Source of the DNA: Herpetosiphon llansteffanensis | GTDB taxonomy: Bacteria > Chloroflexota > Chloroflexia > Chloroflexales > Herpetosiphonaceae | DNA length: 64,000 bases | Reading direction: 5' to 3' | NCBI RefSeq assembly: GCF_003205875.1 | Contig: NZ_PUBZ01000079.1 | Location: 51,909-115,908 of the forward strand | In this document: positions 1 through 7,837 of the stretch, piece by piece | Numbering within the stretch: the stretch's first letter is position 1 | Layout: each line of letters opens with the position of its first letter | Position numbers and translations under genes: made by a program | Notes under the pieces: model-generated | Told to the model about the DNA's origin: nothing | Seen by the model: only the letters and a program-made list of their open reading frames with translations | The model's database searches: none

Positions 1-60
1 CAAGCAATTGAATCGGCAAAGCCGTGCTAAATTTGTGGTATAGTAATAGGTACCGATGCA

Positions 61-87
61 GAAGCATGGGCCGACGGCCTATGCTTC
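61..87 (+). other. Hairpin upstream of infA
   Basis: A near-perfect inverted repeat (GAAGCAT...ATGCTTC with an inner GGCC/GGCC pair) lies about 140 bases before infA. It has no T-run, so it is more likely a leader structure or processing site than a terminator. The upstream gene is outside the window. Bases 88-225 show no other feature I can support. Confidence 0.4.
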
Positions 88-225
88 TAGCTTGCTGCGT
101 ATGCTATACACCGTCGTCTGACGTATTGCACAGCCCAGTGACGGATTATTCTTTGGGGCAATCGCGCACCACTCGCAACGCATGCGACCATTGCCACCGC
201 TGATGTGCTAGTTTTAAGGAGTTAT

Positions 226-447
226 ATGGCCAAGAAGAAGGATGTCATTGAGGTCGAGGGCGTTATTACTGAGCCACTGCCAAACGCGATGTTTAAAGTA
301 GCGTTGGATAACGGGCTGGAAGTATTAGCACATGTCTCTGGCCGGATTCGGATGAATTACATTCGGATTCTGAAAGGCGACCGCGTGTTAGTTGAACTCT
401 CGCCCTATGATCCAACTCGTGGCCGTATTACTTATCGGTACAGATAA
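226..447 (+). CDS. infA: Translation initiation factor IF-1
   Basis: 73-residue protein of single OB-fold (S1-like) type, the usual IF-1 length. It assists IF-2 and IF-3 at the 30S A site during initiation. The sequence carries the family signature: an acidic start, the NAMFKV strand, then [13 protein letters not shown] and a GDRV.VELSPYD end. I chose the ATG at 226 because TAAGGAG lies just before it. A longer in-frame start at 205 would add residues foreign to the family. First gene of a run of ribosomal genes in the order common to many bacteria, with rpmJ following after 80 bases. Confidence 0.96.
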   Translation: MAKKKDVIEVEGVITEPLPNAMFKVALDNGLEVLAHVSGRIRMNYIRILKGDRVLVELSPYDPTRGRITYRYR

Positions 448-527
448 CACACTGACCACCGCAACCAATGCCTCTGGCCGAAGCGGACGGAGGGTTGGCT
501 TGTTGTGTGTCTACGAGCGAGGTTCCG

Positions 528-644
528 ATGAAAGTCCAACCATCAGTTAAACCACGCTGCGAATATTGCCGGGTCATTCGTCGTAAGGGCGTTGTCCGTA
601 TCATTTGCAGCCGCACCCCGAAGCATAAGCAACGGCAAGGCTAA
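528..644 (+). CDS. rpmJ: 50S ribosomal protein L36
   Basis: 38-residue basic protein. The zinc ribbon of L36 is visible: Cys11, Cys14, Cys27 and His33, in the pattern CEYC...C....H. It begins [11 protein letters not shown] as the family does and ends in a lysine/arginine-rich tail. It sits between infA and rpsM, its usual place, with the rpsM start 12 bases after its stop. All four zinc ligands are present, so this is the zinc-binding form rather than the cysteine-free paralogue. Confidence 0.95.
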   Translation: MKVQPSVKPRCEYCRVIRRKGVVRIICSRTPKHKQRQG

Positions 645-656
645 GAGGAGCATCGA

Positions 657-1040
657 ATGGCACGTATTTCAGGGGTTGATATTCCACGCAACAAACGAGT
701 GGAAATTTCCCTTACCTACATCTACGGGATTGGGCGCACCACCAGCAGTGAAATTCTGGCACGCACCAGTATCAATCCAAACGTTCGGGTCAAAGATTTA
801 ACCGAAGACGAAGTAATTCGTTTGCGCGAAATCATCGACCAAGATTACACCGTTGAAGGCGATTTGCGCCGGGCCGTCCAATTGAACATCAAGCGTTTGA
901 TGGACATTGGCTGTTACCGTGGGATTCGCCACCGCAAAGGCTTGCCATTGCGTGGTCAACGTACCAAAACCAACGCCCGTACCCGCCGTGGTAAAAAAGG
1001 CGCAGCAATCGGTGGCAAGAAGAAAGCTACCAAGAAGTAA
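657..1040 (+). CDS. rpsM: 30S ribosomal protein S13
   Basis: 127 residues, starting [14 protein letters not shown] as in nearly all bacterial S13. The N-terminal helix-two-turn-helix body covers roughly residues 1-90. A basic, unstructured tail follows ([17 protein letters not shown], then a lysine-rich end) that reaches the P-site tRNA in the ribosome. The protein sits in the 30S head and contacts L5 and tRNA. A GAGGAG Shine-Dalgarno sequence lies just before the ATG. Co-transcribed with rpsK, which follows after 42 bases. Confidence 0.97.
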   Translation: MARISGVDIPRNKRVEISLTYIYGIGRTTSSEILARTSINPNVRVKDLTEDEVIRLREIIDQDYTVEGDLRRAVQLNIKRLMDIGCYRGIRHRKGLPLRGQRTKTNARTRRGKKGAAIGGKKKATKK

Positions 1041-1082
1041 TTTCCTGAATTTTTATTTTCAACGCTATTTCGGAGGCCTTGA

Positions 1083-1496
1083 ATGGCGAAACAAGCAAAA
1101 GCGGGAGCAGCTCGCCGCCCTCAACGCGGTCGTCGCCGTGAGCGTAAAAATGTGCCCCGTGGGCAAGCACACGTCCAAGCGACCTTTAACAACACCATCG
1201 TTACGATCACCGATCCTGCTGGCAACGTTGTTTGCTGGAGCAGCGCTGGCGCAAGTGGCTTCAAAGGCTCACGCAAAAGCACGCCCTATGCAGCACAGGT
1301 AACTGCCGAACAAGCAGCCCGCAAAGCCATGGATAACGGCATGCGCGTGGTTGAAGTGTATGTTAAAGGCCCTGGTGCTGGCCGTGAATCAGCAGTGCGC
1401 GCACTGCAAGCGACTGGCTTGTCGGTTATTGCAATCACCGATGTTACGCCAATCCCACACAATGGCTGCCGCCCACCAAAGCGCCGCCGCGTGTAA
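1083..1496 (+). CDS. rpsK: 30S ribosomal protein S11
   Basis: 137 residues. The first 25 or so are a basic extension. The conserved S11 core then follows: [19 protein letters not shown], the [14 protein letters not shown] segment and the C-terminal [20 protein letters not shown] end, which is almost invariant in bacteria. It forms part of the 30S platform by the mRNA exit. A GGAGG lies about five bases before the ATG. The gap to rpsD (158 bases) is the longest in the operon and is structured (separate entry). Confidence 0.97.
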   Translation: MAKQAKAGAARRPQRGRRRERKNVPRGQAHVQATFNNTIVTITDPAGNVVCWSSAGASGFKGSRKSTPYAAQVTAEQAARKAMDNGMRVVEVYVKGPGAGRESAVRALQATGLSVIAITDVTPIPHNGCRPPKRRRV

Positions 1497-1654
1497 TGGC
1501 TTCGCGGCAGCATGCTGTCGCCGAAGTGTGTAGTAGCAACGCCACGACTAAGATACGTGAGCAGGATGAAGCACGGCTGTTCCTATACGTGGAAATAGGA
1601 GTCGGTGTGTAAACTGCCTTGGCAATTAGGAATTGCGAAGGGACAAACAAGAAC
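1497..1654 (+). promoter_or_regulatory. Structured rpsK-rpsD gap, candidate S4 leader
   Basis: The other gaps in this operon are mostly 6-80 bases; this one is 158. It holds several inverted repeats: around the GCAGCATGCTG palindrome near 1510, TCCTAT/ATAGGA (1581-1586 with 1595-1600), and GCAATT/AATTGC (1622-1627 with 1631-1636) just before the rpsD ribosome binding site. S4 is a known autoregulator of its own operon in other phyla. A binding site here is an inference from position and structure only; I cannot match it to a known S4 leader. Confidence 0.3.
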
Positions 1655-2290
1655 ATGGCTCGATATACTGGTCCAGTATGTAAATTGGCACGCCGCGAAG
1701 GCGTTGACCTAATGCTCAAGAGCGGTAACAGTGGCCGCAAGGTGCTTGAGCGCCGTGGGAGCCAGCCCCCTGGTCAACATGGGGCTTCAGTCCGACGACG
1801 ACAATTGTCTGATTATGGTGTTCAGTTGCGCGAGAAGCAAAAAGTTCGCCGCATCTATGGTGTTTTGGAACGTCAGTTCCGCCGCTATTATGGCATTGCG
1901 ACCCGTACCACCGGCCAAACCGGTGCTGTGCTCTTGCAAATTTTGGAACGTCGCCTCGATAACGTGGTGTTCCGCTTAGGCTATGCGGTTACCCGCGCCC
2001 AAGCTCGCCAGTTGGTCAACCACGGTCACATTACCGTGAATGGCCGCAAAACCGATATTCCTTCAGCCTTGGTTGAAGTTGGCGATGTAATTGGCGTGCG
2101 TGCTGAAAGCCGCAAACGCGATTATTTCAAAGATCTCGAAGAAACCAAACAACTGAACCGCGTGTCACCACCAAGCTGGTTGTCACTTGACGCTGGCAAG
2201 TTGGAGGGGGTTGTGCAAACCTTCCCATCACGCGAGGAGTTGGATATGTCGATTAACGAGCAGTTGATTGTTGAATTCTACAGCCGCTAA
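1655..2290 (+). CDS. rpsD: 30S ribosomal protein S4
   Basis: 211 residues, close to the family norm of about 205. Begins [16 protein letters not shown]. The N-terminal domain carries the GRKVLERR and PPGQHG segments. An S4 RNA-binding domain follows at about residues 95-155 ([20 protein letters not shown], then [12 protein letters not shown]). It nucleates 16S 5'-domain assembly. The ATG at 1655 is chosen over an upstream in-frame start at 1619 because the family sequence begins there. No four-cysteine zinc site is seen at the N terminus, so this is the zinc-independent type. rpoA follows after 42 bases. Confidence 0.96.
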   Translation: MARYTGPVCKLARREGVDLMLKSGNSGRKVLERRGSQPPGQHGASVRRRQLSDYGVQLREKQKVRRIYGVLERQFRRYYGIATRTTGQTGAVLLQILERRLDNVVFRLGYAVTRAQARQLVNHGHITVNGRKTDIPSALVEVGDVIGVRAESRKRDYFKDLEETKQLNRVSPPSWLSLDAGKLEGVVQTFPSREELDMSINEQLIVEFYSR

Positions 2291-2332
2291 TCGGACGTAA
2301 TCGGTATCACTATCCCAGCAGGAGGCGGATAC

Positions 2333-3328
2333 GTGCTAGACATTGCAATGCCCAAACTCGAATGTGTCGCAGCGGCGGAGAACTATGGGCGGTTCAAAAT
2401 TGAGCCACTGGATCCCGGTTACGGGCATACCTTAGGGAACGCGCTGCGGCGGGTGTTGTTGTCGTCCATCCCTGGGGCAGCGGTCATCAAGATTAAAATT
2501 GATGGGATTTTCCACGAGTTTTCGCCAATTCAAGGCGTGCGTGAAGATGCTACCGAGATTGTGTTGAACGTTAAAGGCATTCGTTTGCGCTCCTACGCCG
2601 AACGCCCAGTCAAGATGATTTTATCCAAGACTGGCCCAGGCGTGGTGCGTGCAAGCGATATTGAATGCCCTTCAAACGTGGAGATCGTTAACCCCGATCA
2701 CTACATCGCAACCCTCGATAGTGCCGATGCTCGCTTGGACATGGAGCTGACCGTCGAACGTCACCGCGGCTATCTGCCAGCTGAAAATCGTGACCCGGTG
2801 CCGATTGGCGAAATTCCGGTGGATGCGATCTTCACGCCGGTGCACAAGGTTAATTACGTTGTGGAACATACCCGCATTGGCGGGATGACCGACTTCGACC
2901 GCTTGCTGCTTGAAATTTGGACTGATGGCACGGTTAAGCCAGGCGATGCCCTGAGCTACGCCGCGCAAGTGCTGGTCCAATATTCATCAATCATCGCCGA
3001 TTTCAATCGCTTTGATGATGAACAAGAACAAGTTGGCGATGCCAATGGTCTGGTGATTCCCAGCGAGATCTACGACATGCCGATCGAAGATCTTGACCTT
3101 TCAACCCGCACCTACAACTGTCTCAAGCGCGCTGACATCACCAAGGTGGGTCAAGTGCTGGAGATGGACGAGAAGCAACTGCTGGCTGTGCGGAACTTGG
3201 GGCAAAAATCAATGGACGAAATTCGCGAGAAATTAATCGAGCGCAATTTACTGCCAACCTTGCCTTTCAACTCCGCTATTCTGAACACCAATGTCGCTGC
3301 CCGTCTGAACGACGGTAGCGCTGAATAG
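2333..3328 (+). CDS. rpoA: DNA-directed RNA polymerase subunit alpha
   Basis: 331 residues, the usual length. The N-terminal domain (about 1-235) carries the dimerisation motif GYGHTLGNALRRVLLSS and the segment GGMTDFDRL.LEI.TDGT. After an acidic linker, the C-terminal domain (about 255-315) has the DNA- and activator-binding helices, with LSTRTYNCLKRADI and VRNLGQKSMDEI visible. The start is a GTG at 2333, placed by a strong GGAGG seven bases upstream. It dimerises to scaffold beta and beta'. Lies between rpsD and rplQ as in most bacteria. Confidence 0.97.
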   Translation: MLDIAMPKLECVAAAENYGRFKIEPLDPGYGHTLGNALRRVLLSSIPGAAVIKIKIDGIFHEFSPIQGVREDATEIVLNVKGIRLRSYAERPVKMILSKTGPGVVRASDIECPSNVEIVNPDHYIATLDSADARLDMELTVERHRGYLPAENRDPVPIGEIPVDAIFTPVHKVNYVVEHTRIGGMTDFDRLLLEIWTDGTVKPGDALSYAAQVLVQYSSIIADFNRFDDEQEQVGDANGLVIPSEIYDMPIEDLDLSTRTYNCLKRADITKVGQVLEMDEKQLLAVRNLGQKSMDEIREKLIERNLLPTLPFNSAILNTNVAARLNDGSAE

Positions 3329-3342
3329 ACGAGGATCGTTTC

Positions 3343-3690
3343 ATGAGACACCGTAAGTCTGGCAAGAAGATGGGCCGGCCAACGGCTCAGCGCAAAGCCT
3401 TATACCGTAGCTTGATGATTGCCCTTATCGAGCATCGCGGCATTACAACCACTGATGCTAAGGCCCGCGCTGTTCAACCAGAAGTTGAAAAATTGATTAC
3501 ATTGGGTCGCTTTGATACTCCCCACAATCGCCGGATGGCGCTTTCGAAGCTGCACAGCAAGAATGCCATGAACCTTTTGTTCCAAGTGGCTCCTGCTTAC
3601 GCCGAACGCCCAGGTGGTTACACGCGGATTGTCAAAATGGGCTTCCGCAAAGGCGACGCTGCGGAAATGGCTCGGATTGAATTGGTCTAA
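3343..3690 (+). CDS. rplQ: 50S ribosomal protein L17
   Basis: 115 residues. The start MRHRKSGKKMGRPTAQRKAL is the family signature, and the end (GGYTRIVKMGFRKGDAAEMARIELV) is also typical. L17 binds near the polypeptide exit tunnel of the 50S subunit. A GAGG lies before the ATG. It is 14 bases from rpoA and nine from truA, so all three should share a transcript. Confidence 0.97.
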   Translation: MRHRKSGKKMGRPTAQRKALYRSLMIALIEHRGITTTDAKARAVQPEVEKLITLGRFDTPHNRRMALSKLHSKNAMNLLFQVAPAYAERPGGYTRIVKMGFRKGDAAEMARIELV

Positions 3691-3699
3691 GTTTGCCGT

Positions 3700-4527
3700 A
3701 TGAGCCGTACTTTAGCATTGTGTTTTGAATATGTCGGCACTGCTTTTTGCGGCTCGCAATGGCAACCAGGCGGTCGCGCCGTGCAAACGGAGTTGGAGAC
3801 CGCTTGGCAACGATTAACAAGCGATAGTGGGCGGTGGATTTTTGCCGGTCGAACCGATGCAGGAGTTCACGCCCTGGCCCAAGTCGCCCATATCGTGAGC
3901 GCTACTGACCGGAGTTTGGATACGATTGCCAAGGCAATGAATGCCATTACTCCAGCAGATATTAGTGTTCACGAAGCATGGGAGATGCCAACAGGCTTTC
4001 ATGCCCGCTTTAGTGCCCGTCAACGAACATATCGCTATGTTTTTGATAGTGCACCTGCACCTTCAGCCACGCTCTCTGGGCGGGTGCTGCGCCTCGATCA
4101 TCAACTTGATTGGGCGGCGATGCAGGCGGCCTTGGATACGCTAATTGGCATTCACGATTTTGCGGCGTTTGCTGGCGCTGGTCACGAAGGCTCGACCATC
4201 CGCAACTGTTACTTGGCGCAATTGCGCCCAGCAGAGTGGCTTGGCCGCCCAGTGACTGTCCTGCATTTGCAGGCGAATGCTTTTCTGAAGCATATGGTGC
4301 GCAATATCGTTGGCACGTTACTGATGGTTGGCGCTGGCAAGCTTTCATTGGAAGCTTGGCTGGCAGTTATCGCCAGTCGCGACCGTCGGAACGCAGGACC
4401 AACCGCGCCCCCACAGGGGTTGTATTTAGAGTCGATTGGCTATGACCCAGCACTTCAGCCAGTGGCGACAAGTTCACGCTGGGATGGCACGACCTATTTT
4501 CGGACGTATCAAGGCGAAACGGTGTGA
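3700..4527 (+). CDS. truA: tRNA pseudouridine(38-40) synthase TruA
   Basis: 275 residues. TruA converts uridines 38-40 of the tRNA anticodon stem to pseudouridine. The catalytic Asp53 lies in GRTDAGVHALAQ, the diagnostic motif. Other conserved blocks are the FHARFSARQRTYRYVF strand and FLKHMVRNIVGTLL near residue 195-210. Length and domain order match the stand-alone bacterial enzyme. It lies nine bases after rplQ, the common rplQ-truA-rplM-rpsI order. No fusion or damage seen. Confidence 0.95.
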   Translation: MSRTLALCFEYVGTAFCGSQWQPGGRAVQTELETAWQRLTSDSGRWIFAGRTDAGVHALAQVAHIVSATDRSLDTIAKAMNAITPADISVHEAWEMPTGFHARFSARQRTYRYVFDSAPAPSATLSGRVLRLDHQLDWAAMQAALDTLIGIHDFAAFAGAGHEGSTIRNCYLAQLRPAEWLGRPVTVLHLQANAFLKHMVRNIVGTLLMVGAGKLSLEAWLAVIASRDRRNAGPTAPPQGLYLESIGYDPALQPVATSSRWDGTTYFRTYQGETV

Positions 4528-4629
4528 ATACGGGCAACTTGCCAACGCTTCTCACCGCCACCCTTACAACGATTTGTGAACATGCCAGCGTGGCATAATT
4601 CACAATTCATACACGAGGAATTCAGCAGC

Positions 4630-5064
4630 ATGAAGACTTATAGCCAAAAAGCTTCGGAGATTCAGCGCGAATGGCTGGTCGTCGATGCAGAAAATCAGGT
4701 GCTTGGTCGGCTCGCGACCCAAATCGCAACCCTGATTCGCGGCAAACACAAGCCAACCTACACGCCGAGCATGGATGGCGGCGATTTTGTCGTCGTGGTC
4801 AACGCTGAGAAAATTCGCGTTACCGGCGATAAAGCCAACCAAAAAATTTACTATCGCCACTCGAACTTTCCTGGTGGTTTGAAGCGCACCGCTTATAAAG
4901 TGATGATGCAAACCCACCCAGAGCGGATCATTTACTTTGCGGTTAAGGGCATGTTGCCACGCAATCGCTTGAGCCGCCACATTATCAAGAAGTTGAAAGT
5001 GTATGCAGGTGCAAGCCATCCCCATGCATCACAATCACCTAAAACCTATGCGGTGAAAGGTTAA
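4630..5064 (+). CDS. rplM: 50S ribosomal protein L13
   Basis: 144 residues, the family norm. Opens with [20 protein letters not shown], then [20 protein letters not shown], and contains the conserved [18 protein letters not shown] segment. L13 is an early assembly protein of the 50S subunit. The ATG at 4630 follows GAGGAATTCAGCAGC; an in-frame ATG at 4576 would add a non-conserved extension, so I reject it. The 102-base gap after truA shows no clear promoter. rpsI follows after five bases. Confidence 0.96.
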   Translation: MKTYSQKASEIQREWLVVDAENQVLGRLATQIATLIRGKHKPTYTPSMDGGDFVVVVNAEKIRVTGDKANQKIYYRHSNFPGGLKRTAYKVMMQTHPERIIYFAVKGMLPRNRLSRHIIKKLKVYAGASHPHASQSPKTYAVKG

Positions 5065-5069
5065 TACCG

Positions 5070-5468
5070 ATGAGTGAACAACGCTATTTCCAAGGCACTG
5101 GTCGCCGCAAGACCGCTGTGGCCCGGGTACGCTTGTATCCTGGCACCGGTGAGTTCGTGGTCAATGGCCGCACCTCAGAAGAATTCTTCGGTGGTCGCGC
5201 CCTGTACCAACAATTGATTCGCCAACCTTTGTTGGCTGCCAATCAATTGGGCTCGTTCAATGTGTTGGTCAAGGTTCGTGGCGGTGGCGACACTGGCCGC
5301 GCCGAAGCTGTACGCCACGGCGTAGCTCGCGCTTTGGTCGATGCTGATGCAGCATTCAAGCCAATTATGCGCGCTGCTGGCCTCTTGACCCGCGACGCTC
5401 GTAAGAAGGAACGTAAGAAACCAGGTTTGGTCAAGGCTCGCCGCGCCAAACAATACACCAAGCGGTAA
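5070..5468 (+). CDS. rpsI: 30S ribosomal protein S9
   Basis: 132 residues. Begins YFQGTGRRKTAVARVRLYPG and has the GGGDTGRAEAVRHGVARAL block, both diagnostic. The C-terminal tail ends in SKR-type form (AKQYTKR), which reaches the P-site tRNA. Last gene of the ribosomal block: its stop is followed by a strong intrinsic terminator at 5497-5536. Confidence 0.97.
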   Translation: MSEQRYFQGTGRRKTAVARVRLYPGTGEFVVNGRTSEEFFGGRALYQQLIRQPLLAANQLGSFNVLVKVRGGGDTGRAEAVRHGVARALVDADAAFKPIMRAAGLLTRDARKKERKKPGLVKARRAKQYTKR

Positions 5469-5496
5469 GTTTTTTACCCTTTGGTGTCCGGTTTCC

Positions 5497-5536
5497 CCCA
5501 GCCACGGAGCTTCGGTTCCATGGCTGGGTTTTTTTT
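5497..5536 (+). terminator. Intrinsic terminator after rpsI
   Basis: CCCAGCCA pairs with TGGCTGGG, with a further GGA/TCC pair inside and a short loop, followed by a run of eight T. It closes the ribosomal operon. Confidence 0.9.
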
Positions 5537-5826
5537 AGGGGTCAGGGGTCAGGGTAACGAAACCGCGAAGGAGCACGAAGAACAGAGAGCATAGAACAAA
5601 GAGCATAGAACATAAAGGCTGTAGGCTATGGGCTATCGAGAATAAGTTGTAATACCAAAAGCCAAAAGCCAGTAGCCAGTAGCCAGTAGCCAGTAGCCAT
5701 TCTTCGTGCTCTTCGTGTTCTTCGTGGATCAAAATCTTAACGCAGAGTCGCAGCTTGAAATAACCGACCCCAACCCCCGCCAACCAATCCCCAATCCCTA
5801 TGTTCTATGTTCTATGCTCTCTGTTC
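5537..5826. repeat. Intergenic short-phrase repeat mosaic
   Basis: Gap between the convergent rpsI and the ABC-F gene. It holds several degenerate tandem phrases: GGGGTCAGGGGTCAGGG, CGCGAAGGAGCACGAAG, AGAGCATAGAACA, five AGTAGCC-type units near 5670-5700, TTCGTGCTCTTCGTG and CCAATCCCCAATCCC. The same phrases recur in most long gaps of the window. No gene is evident. Confidence 0.75.
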
Positions 5827-7506
5827 TTATTTTTTGGCTTTGGCTTTAACCACAACTGGCTCGATGACTGGCGGTGGCGGGGCTTTGCTGGCCTCGCGCC
5901 ACGCACTGTAGCCGCCAAGATGGGCGCTTAGGCTGCCATCGGCGACTGCCCACACTCGGTCAACCACCCGATCGAGAAAGTAGCGGTCGTGCGAAATCAC
6001 GATCACTGTGCCATCGTAACGCTCTAAGGCATCTTCCAAAACCTCGACCGAATCAATATCCAAATGGTTGGTTGGCTCATCGAGAATCAGACAATTGGGC
6101 TTGGCTAACATCAACAAGGCCAATTGTAGCCGCGCTCGTTCGCCGCCAGAAAGCGAGCCAATCGTTTGGCGACATTGATTGTAGCTAAACAAGAAGCCGC
6201 CCAAAAATGCCACCGCTTGGCCCTCGTACATCGAGCGCGTCAGCCGTACCACATCAATCGGCGTTTGGTTGTGATCAAGCGTCTCAACGCCTTGGGCAAA
6301 ATAGCCAATTTCGATCGATGGCCCAACCCAAACCATGCCATCGCTTGGCTCGTATTGGCCGTGCATCAGCTTGCCCAGCACGCTTTTGCCAGAGCCGTTT
6401 TGGCCGATAATGCCAACTCGTTCGCCACGCCAAATCGTTTGCTCGATGCCGAGCAGCACCAAATCGTCGCCAAAACTCATGCTTACATCGCGCAGATCGA
6501 TAATTTTCTGGCCGCCACGTTGCTCGGAGCGCAGGCTTAAGCCAACTTTGCGGCGTTCGAGCACGGGTTTTTCAACTTTATCCAATTTGTCGATTTGCAT
6601 TTGCTTGACCCGCGCCTGTTTGATATGGCGTTCGTTTGGAACCATCGAGGCCCATAGTTGAAACCGCTTAATTGCCTCTTCAAGCCGATTAATTTCCTTT
6701 TGCTGAGCTGTAAAATCTTGTTGCTGGCGTTGCAAGGCCAATTGGCGGTTAACGGCGTAGGTCGAATAATTGCCAAGCCAGAGGCTGGTTTTGCCATCCT
6801 CTAAATGAACCACGCTGGTGATGGTTTCATCGAGCAAATAACGATCGTGAGCCACAATCACCACTGCTCCGCTAAACTCACGAATGGTCGCTTCTAGAAA
6901 CTCGCGGCGATTCAGATCGAGGTGGGTTTCTGGCTCGTCGAGCAGCAATAAATCAGGCCGCTGGATCAAACAACTTGCCAAACCGATCATTTTGCGTTGG
7001 CCACCACTCAGGGCGCTGGTTGGCAAGTTCAAATCGTTGGCATCAAAGCCAAATTGCTGTAAATAGCCACGCGCATCATTGGCCAGCATCGAGCCGCCAA
7101 GCTCCTCGAATTGGTTCAACAAGCGACTGTGCTGCTCTAAAACCTGATTCATACGTTTGAGATCGTTGGCGATGGCTGGCTCGCCAAGTTGGGTTTCGCA
7201 AGCCCAAATTTGGGCTTCCAGCTCAGCAAGATCAGGGCGGGCAGCCATGACGGTTTGCATTGGGGTGCGTTGATCGCCAACAATATGCTGCGAAAGATAG
7301 GCGATGCGCAAGCCTCGGCGCGTGGGAATTAAGCCTGCAGTTGGGGTTTCGAAGCCCGCCAATAAACGCAGCAAGGTTGATTTACCAGCGCCATTCGCGC
7401 CAACCAAGCCAATTCGCGCTCGTTCGTGAATTTCCCAATTCAAGCCGTTTAAAATGCTTCGACCGCCAACGCTGTAGTGTAGATTTTGGGCACTTGCAAT
7501 AATCAT
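5827..7506 (-). CDS. ABC-F family ATP-binding protein
   Basis: 559-residue soluble protein with two ABC ATPase domains and no membrane segments, the ABC-F layout (translation factors and ribosome-protection proteins such as EttA, Uup, VmlR). Domain 1 has Walker A GANGAGKST at 36-44, LSGGQRKMIGLA and Walker B LLLLDEPETHLDL. The linker between domains is rich in Q, K and R (the P-site tRNA interaction region). Domain 2 has GQNGSGKSV, LSGGERARLQLA and LILDEPTNHLDI, and a short lysine-rich tail follows. The ATG at 7506 is chosen because GGAGG lies eight bases before it. The leader carries a uORF and terminator (separate entries), which points to drug- or stress-responsive attenuation. The sub-family cannot be fixed by eye. 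Confidence 0.92.
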   Translation of the reverse strand: MIIASAQNLHYSVGGRSILNGLNWEIHERARIGLVGANGAGKSTLLRLLAGFETPTAGLIPTRRGLRIAYLSQHIVGDQRTPMQTVMAARPDLAELEAQIWACETQLGEPAIANDLKRMNQVLEQHSRLLNQFEELGGSMLANDARGYLQQFGFDANDLNLPTSALSGGQRKMIGLASCLIQRPDLLLLDEPETHLDLNRREFLEATIREFSGAVVIVAHDRYLLDETITSVVHLEDGKTSLWLGNYSTYAVNRQLALQRQQQDFTAQQKEINRLEEAIKRFQLWASMVPNERHIKQARVKQMQIDKLDKVEKPVLERRKVGLSLRSEQRGGQKIIDLRDVSMSFGDDLVLLGIEQTIWRGERVGIIGQNGSGKSVLGKLMHGQYEPSDGMVWVGPSIEIGYFAQGVETLDHNQTPIDVVRLTRSMYEGQAVAFLGGFLFSYNQCRQTIGSLSGGERARLQLALLMLAKPNCLILDEPTNHLDIDSVEVLEDALERYDGTVIVISHDRYFLDRVVDRVWAVADGSLSAHLGGYSAWREASKAPPPPVIEPVVVKAKAKK

Positions 7507-7550
7507 TCGGGCAACCTCCACAGTAGGGGGCAGCACTATGCACAGCGATC

Positions 7551-7587
7551 AAAAAAAGACTAAGGGCGCATAATGCTGCCCCTAGTC
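7551..7587 (-). terminator. Intrinsic terminator inside the ABC-F leader
   Basis: On the minus strand, GACTAGGGGC pairs with GCGCCCTTAGTC (one mismatch) around a short loop, and seven T follow. It lies about 45 bases before the ABC-F start codon and downstream of the uORF, so it would stop transcription before the gene. Confidence 0.8.
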
Positions 7588-7617
7588 TTGATCAGTTGGT
7601 TTCAATTACCAATTGGT

Positions 7618-7704
7618 TCAGATTTTAGGCGCAGCTATCCTGTCTGCGCCTTTGTTGAACCCTTTCCGTGCGTACATTACACGCATAAATGCATTGAAAA
7701 CCAT
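7618..7704 (-). CDS. Putative 28-residue leader peptide (uORF)
   Basis: Short frame beginning ATG at 7704, with GGAAG six to seven bases upstream, and ending TGA at 7618-7620. The peptide starts MVFNAFMRVMYARKG and ends in APKI. Its last third overlaps the GGCGCAG/CTGCGCC hairpin. Leader peptides of this size precede many inducible ABC-F resistance genes, where an antibiotic-stalled ribosome on the leader changes RNA folding. The peptide has no known sequence relatives that I recognise; support comes from position, Shine-Dalgarno and RNA structure. Confidence 0.5.
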   Translation of the reverse strand: MVFNAFMRVMYARKGFNKGADRIAAPKI

Positions 7705-7837
7705 GATCGTCTTCCAAACTATAATCCAATATGTGCGGCTAGGATAGCACAAGCAACCAAATGGCTGAATCGGTCTTTAGGCCGAATCGATAATCCAGCC
7801 AAACCCATTTAATTAATTGAATTTAGCGAGGAACCAC

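Larger units (their letters stand above)
7507..7704 (-). promoter_or_regulatory. Candidate attenuator leader of the ABC-F gene
   Basis: Read on the minus strand, the parts come in this order: a 28-codon uORF; a hairpin inside its 3' half (GGCGCAG/CTGCGCC, plus-strand 7628-7650); an intrinsic terminator (7551-7587); a second copy of the terminator's 3'-type arm (7524-7535); then GGAGG (7515-7519). The terminator 5' arm UAGGGGCAGC (7575-7584) can pair instead with GCUGCGCCUA in the uORF (7626-7635, nine of ten pairs), or with UGCUGCCCCCUA at 7524-7535 (one bulge). Ribosome stalling in the uORF would free the first partner and block termination. Seen: the uORF, pairings and T-run. Inferred: the switch. 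Confidence 0.6.

Noticed and set aside
61..87. Hairpin as a terminator of the gene before infA
   Set aside because: No T-run on either side; position and composition do not decide between terminator and leader.
1..5468. Many antisense and overlapping frames across the ribosomal genes
   Set aside because: They are shadows of strongly conserved genes, have no binding sites and no recognisable product.
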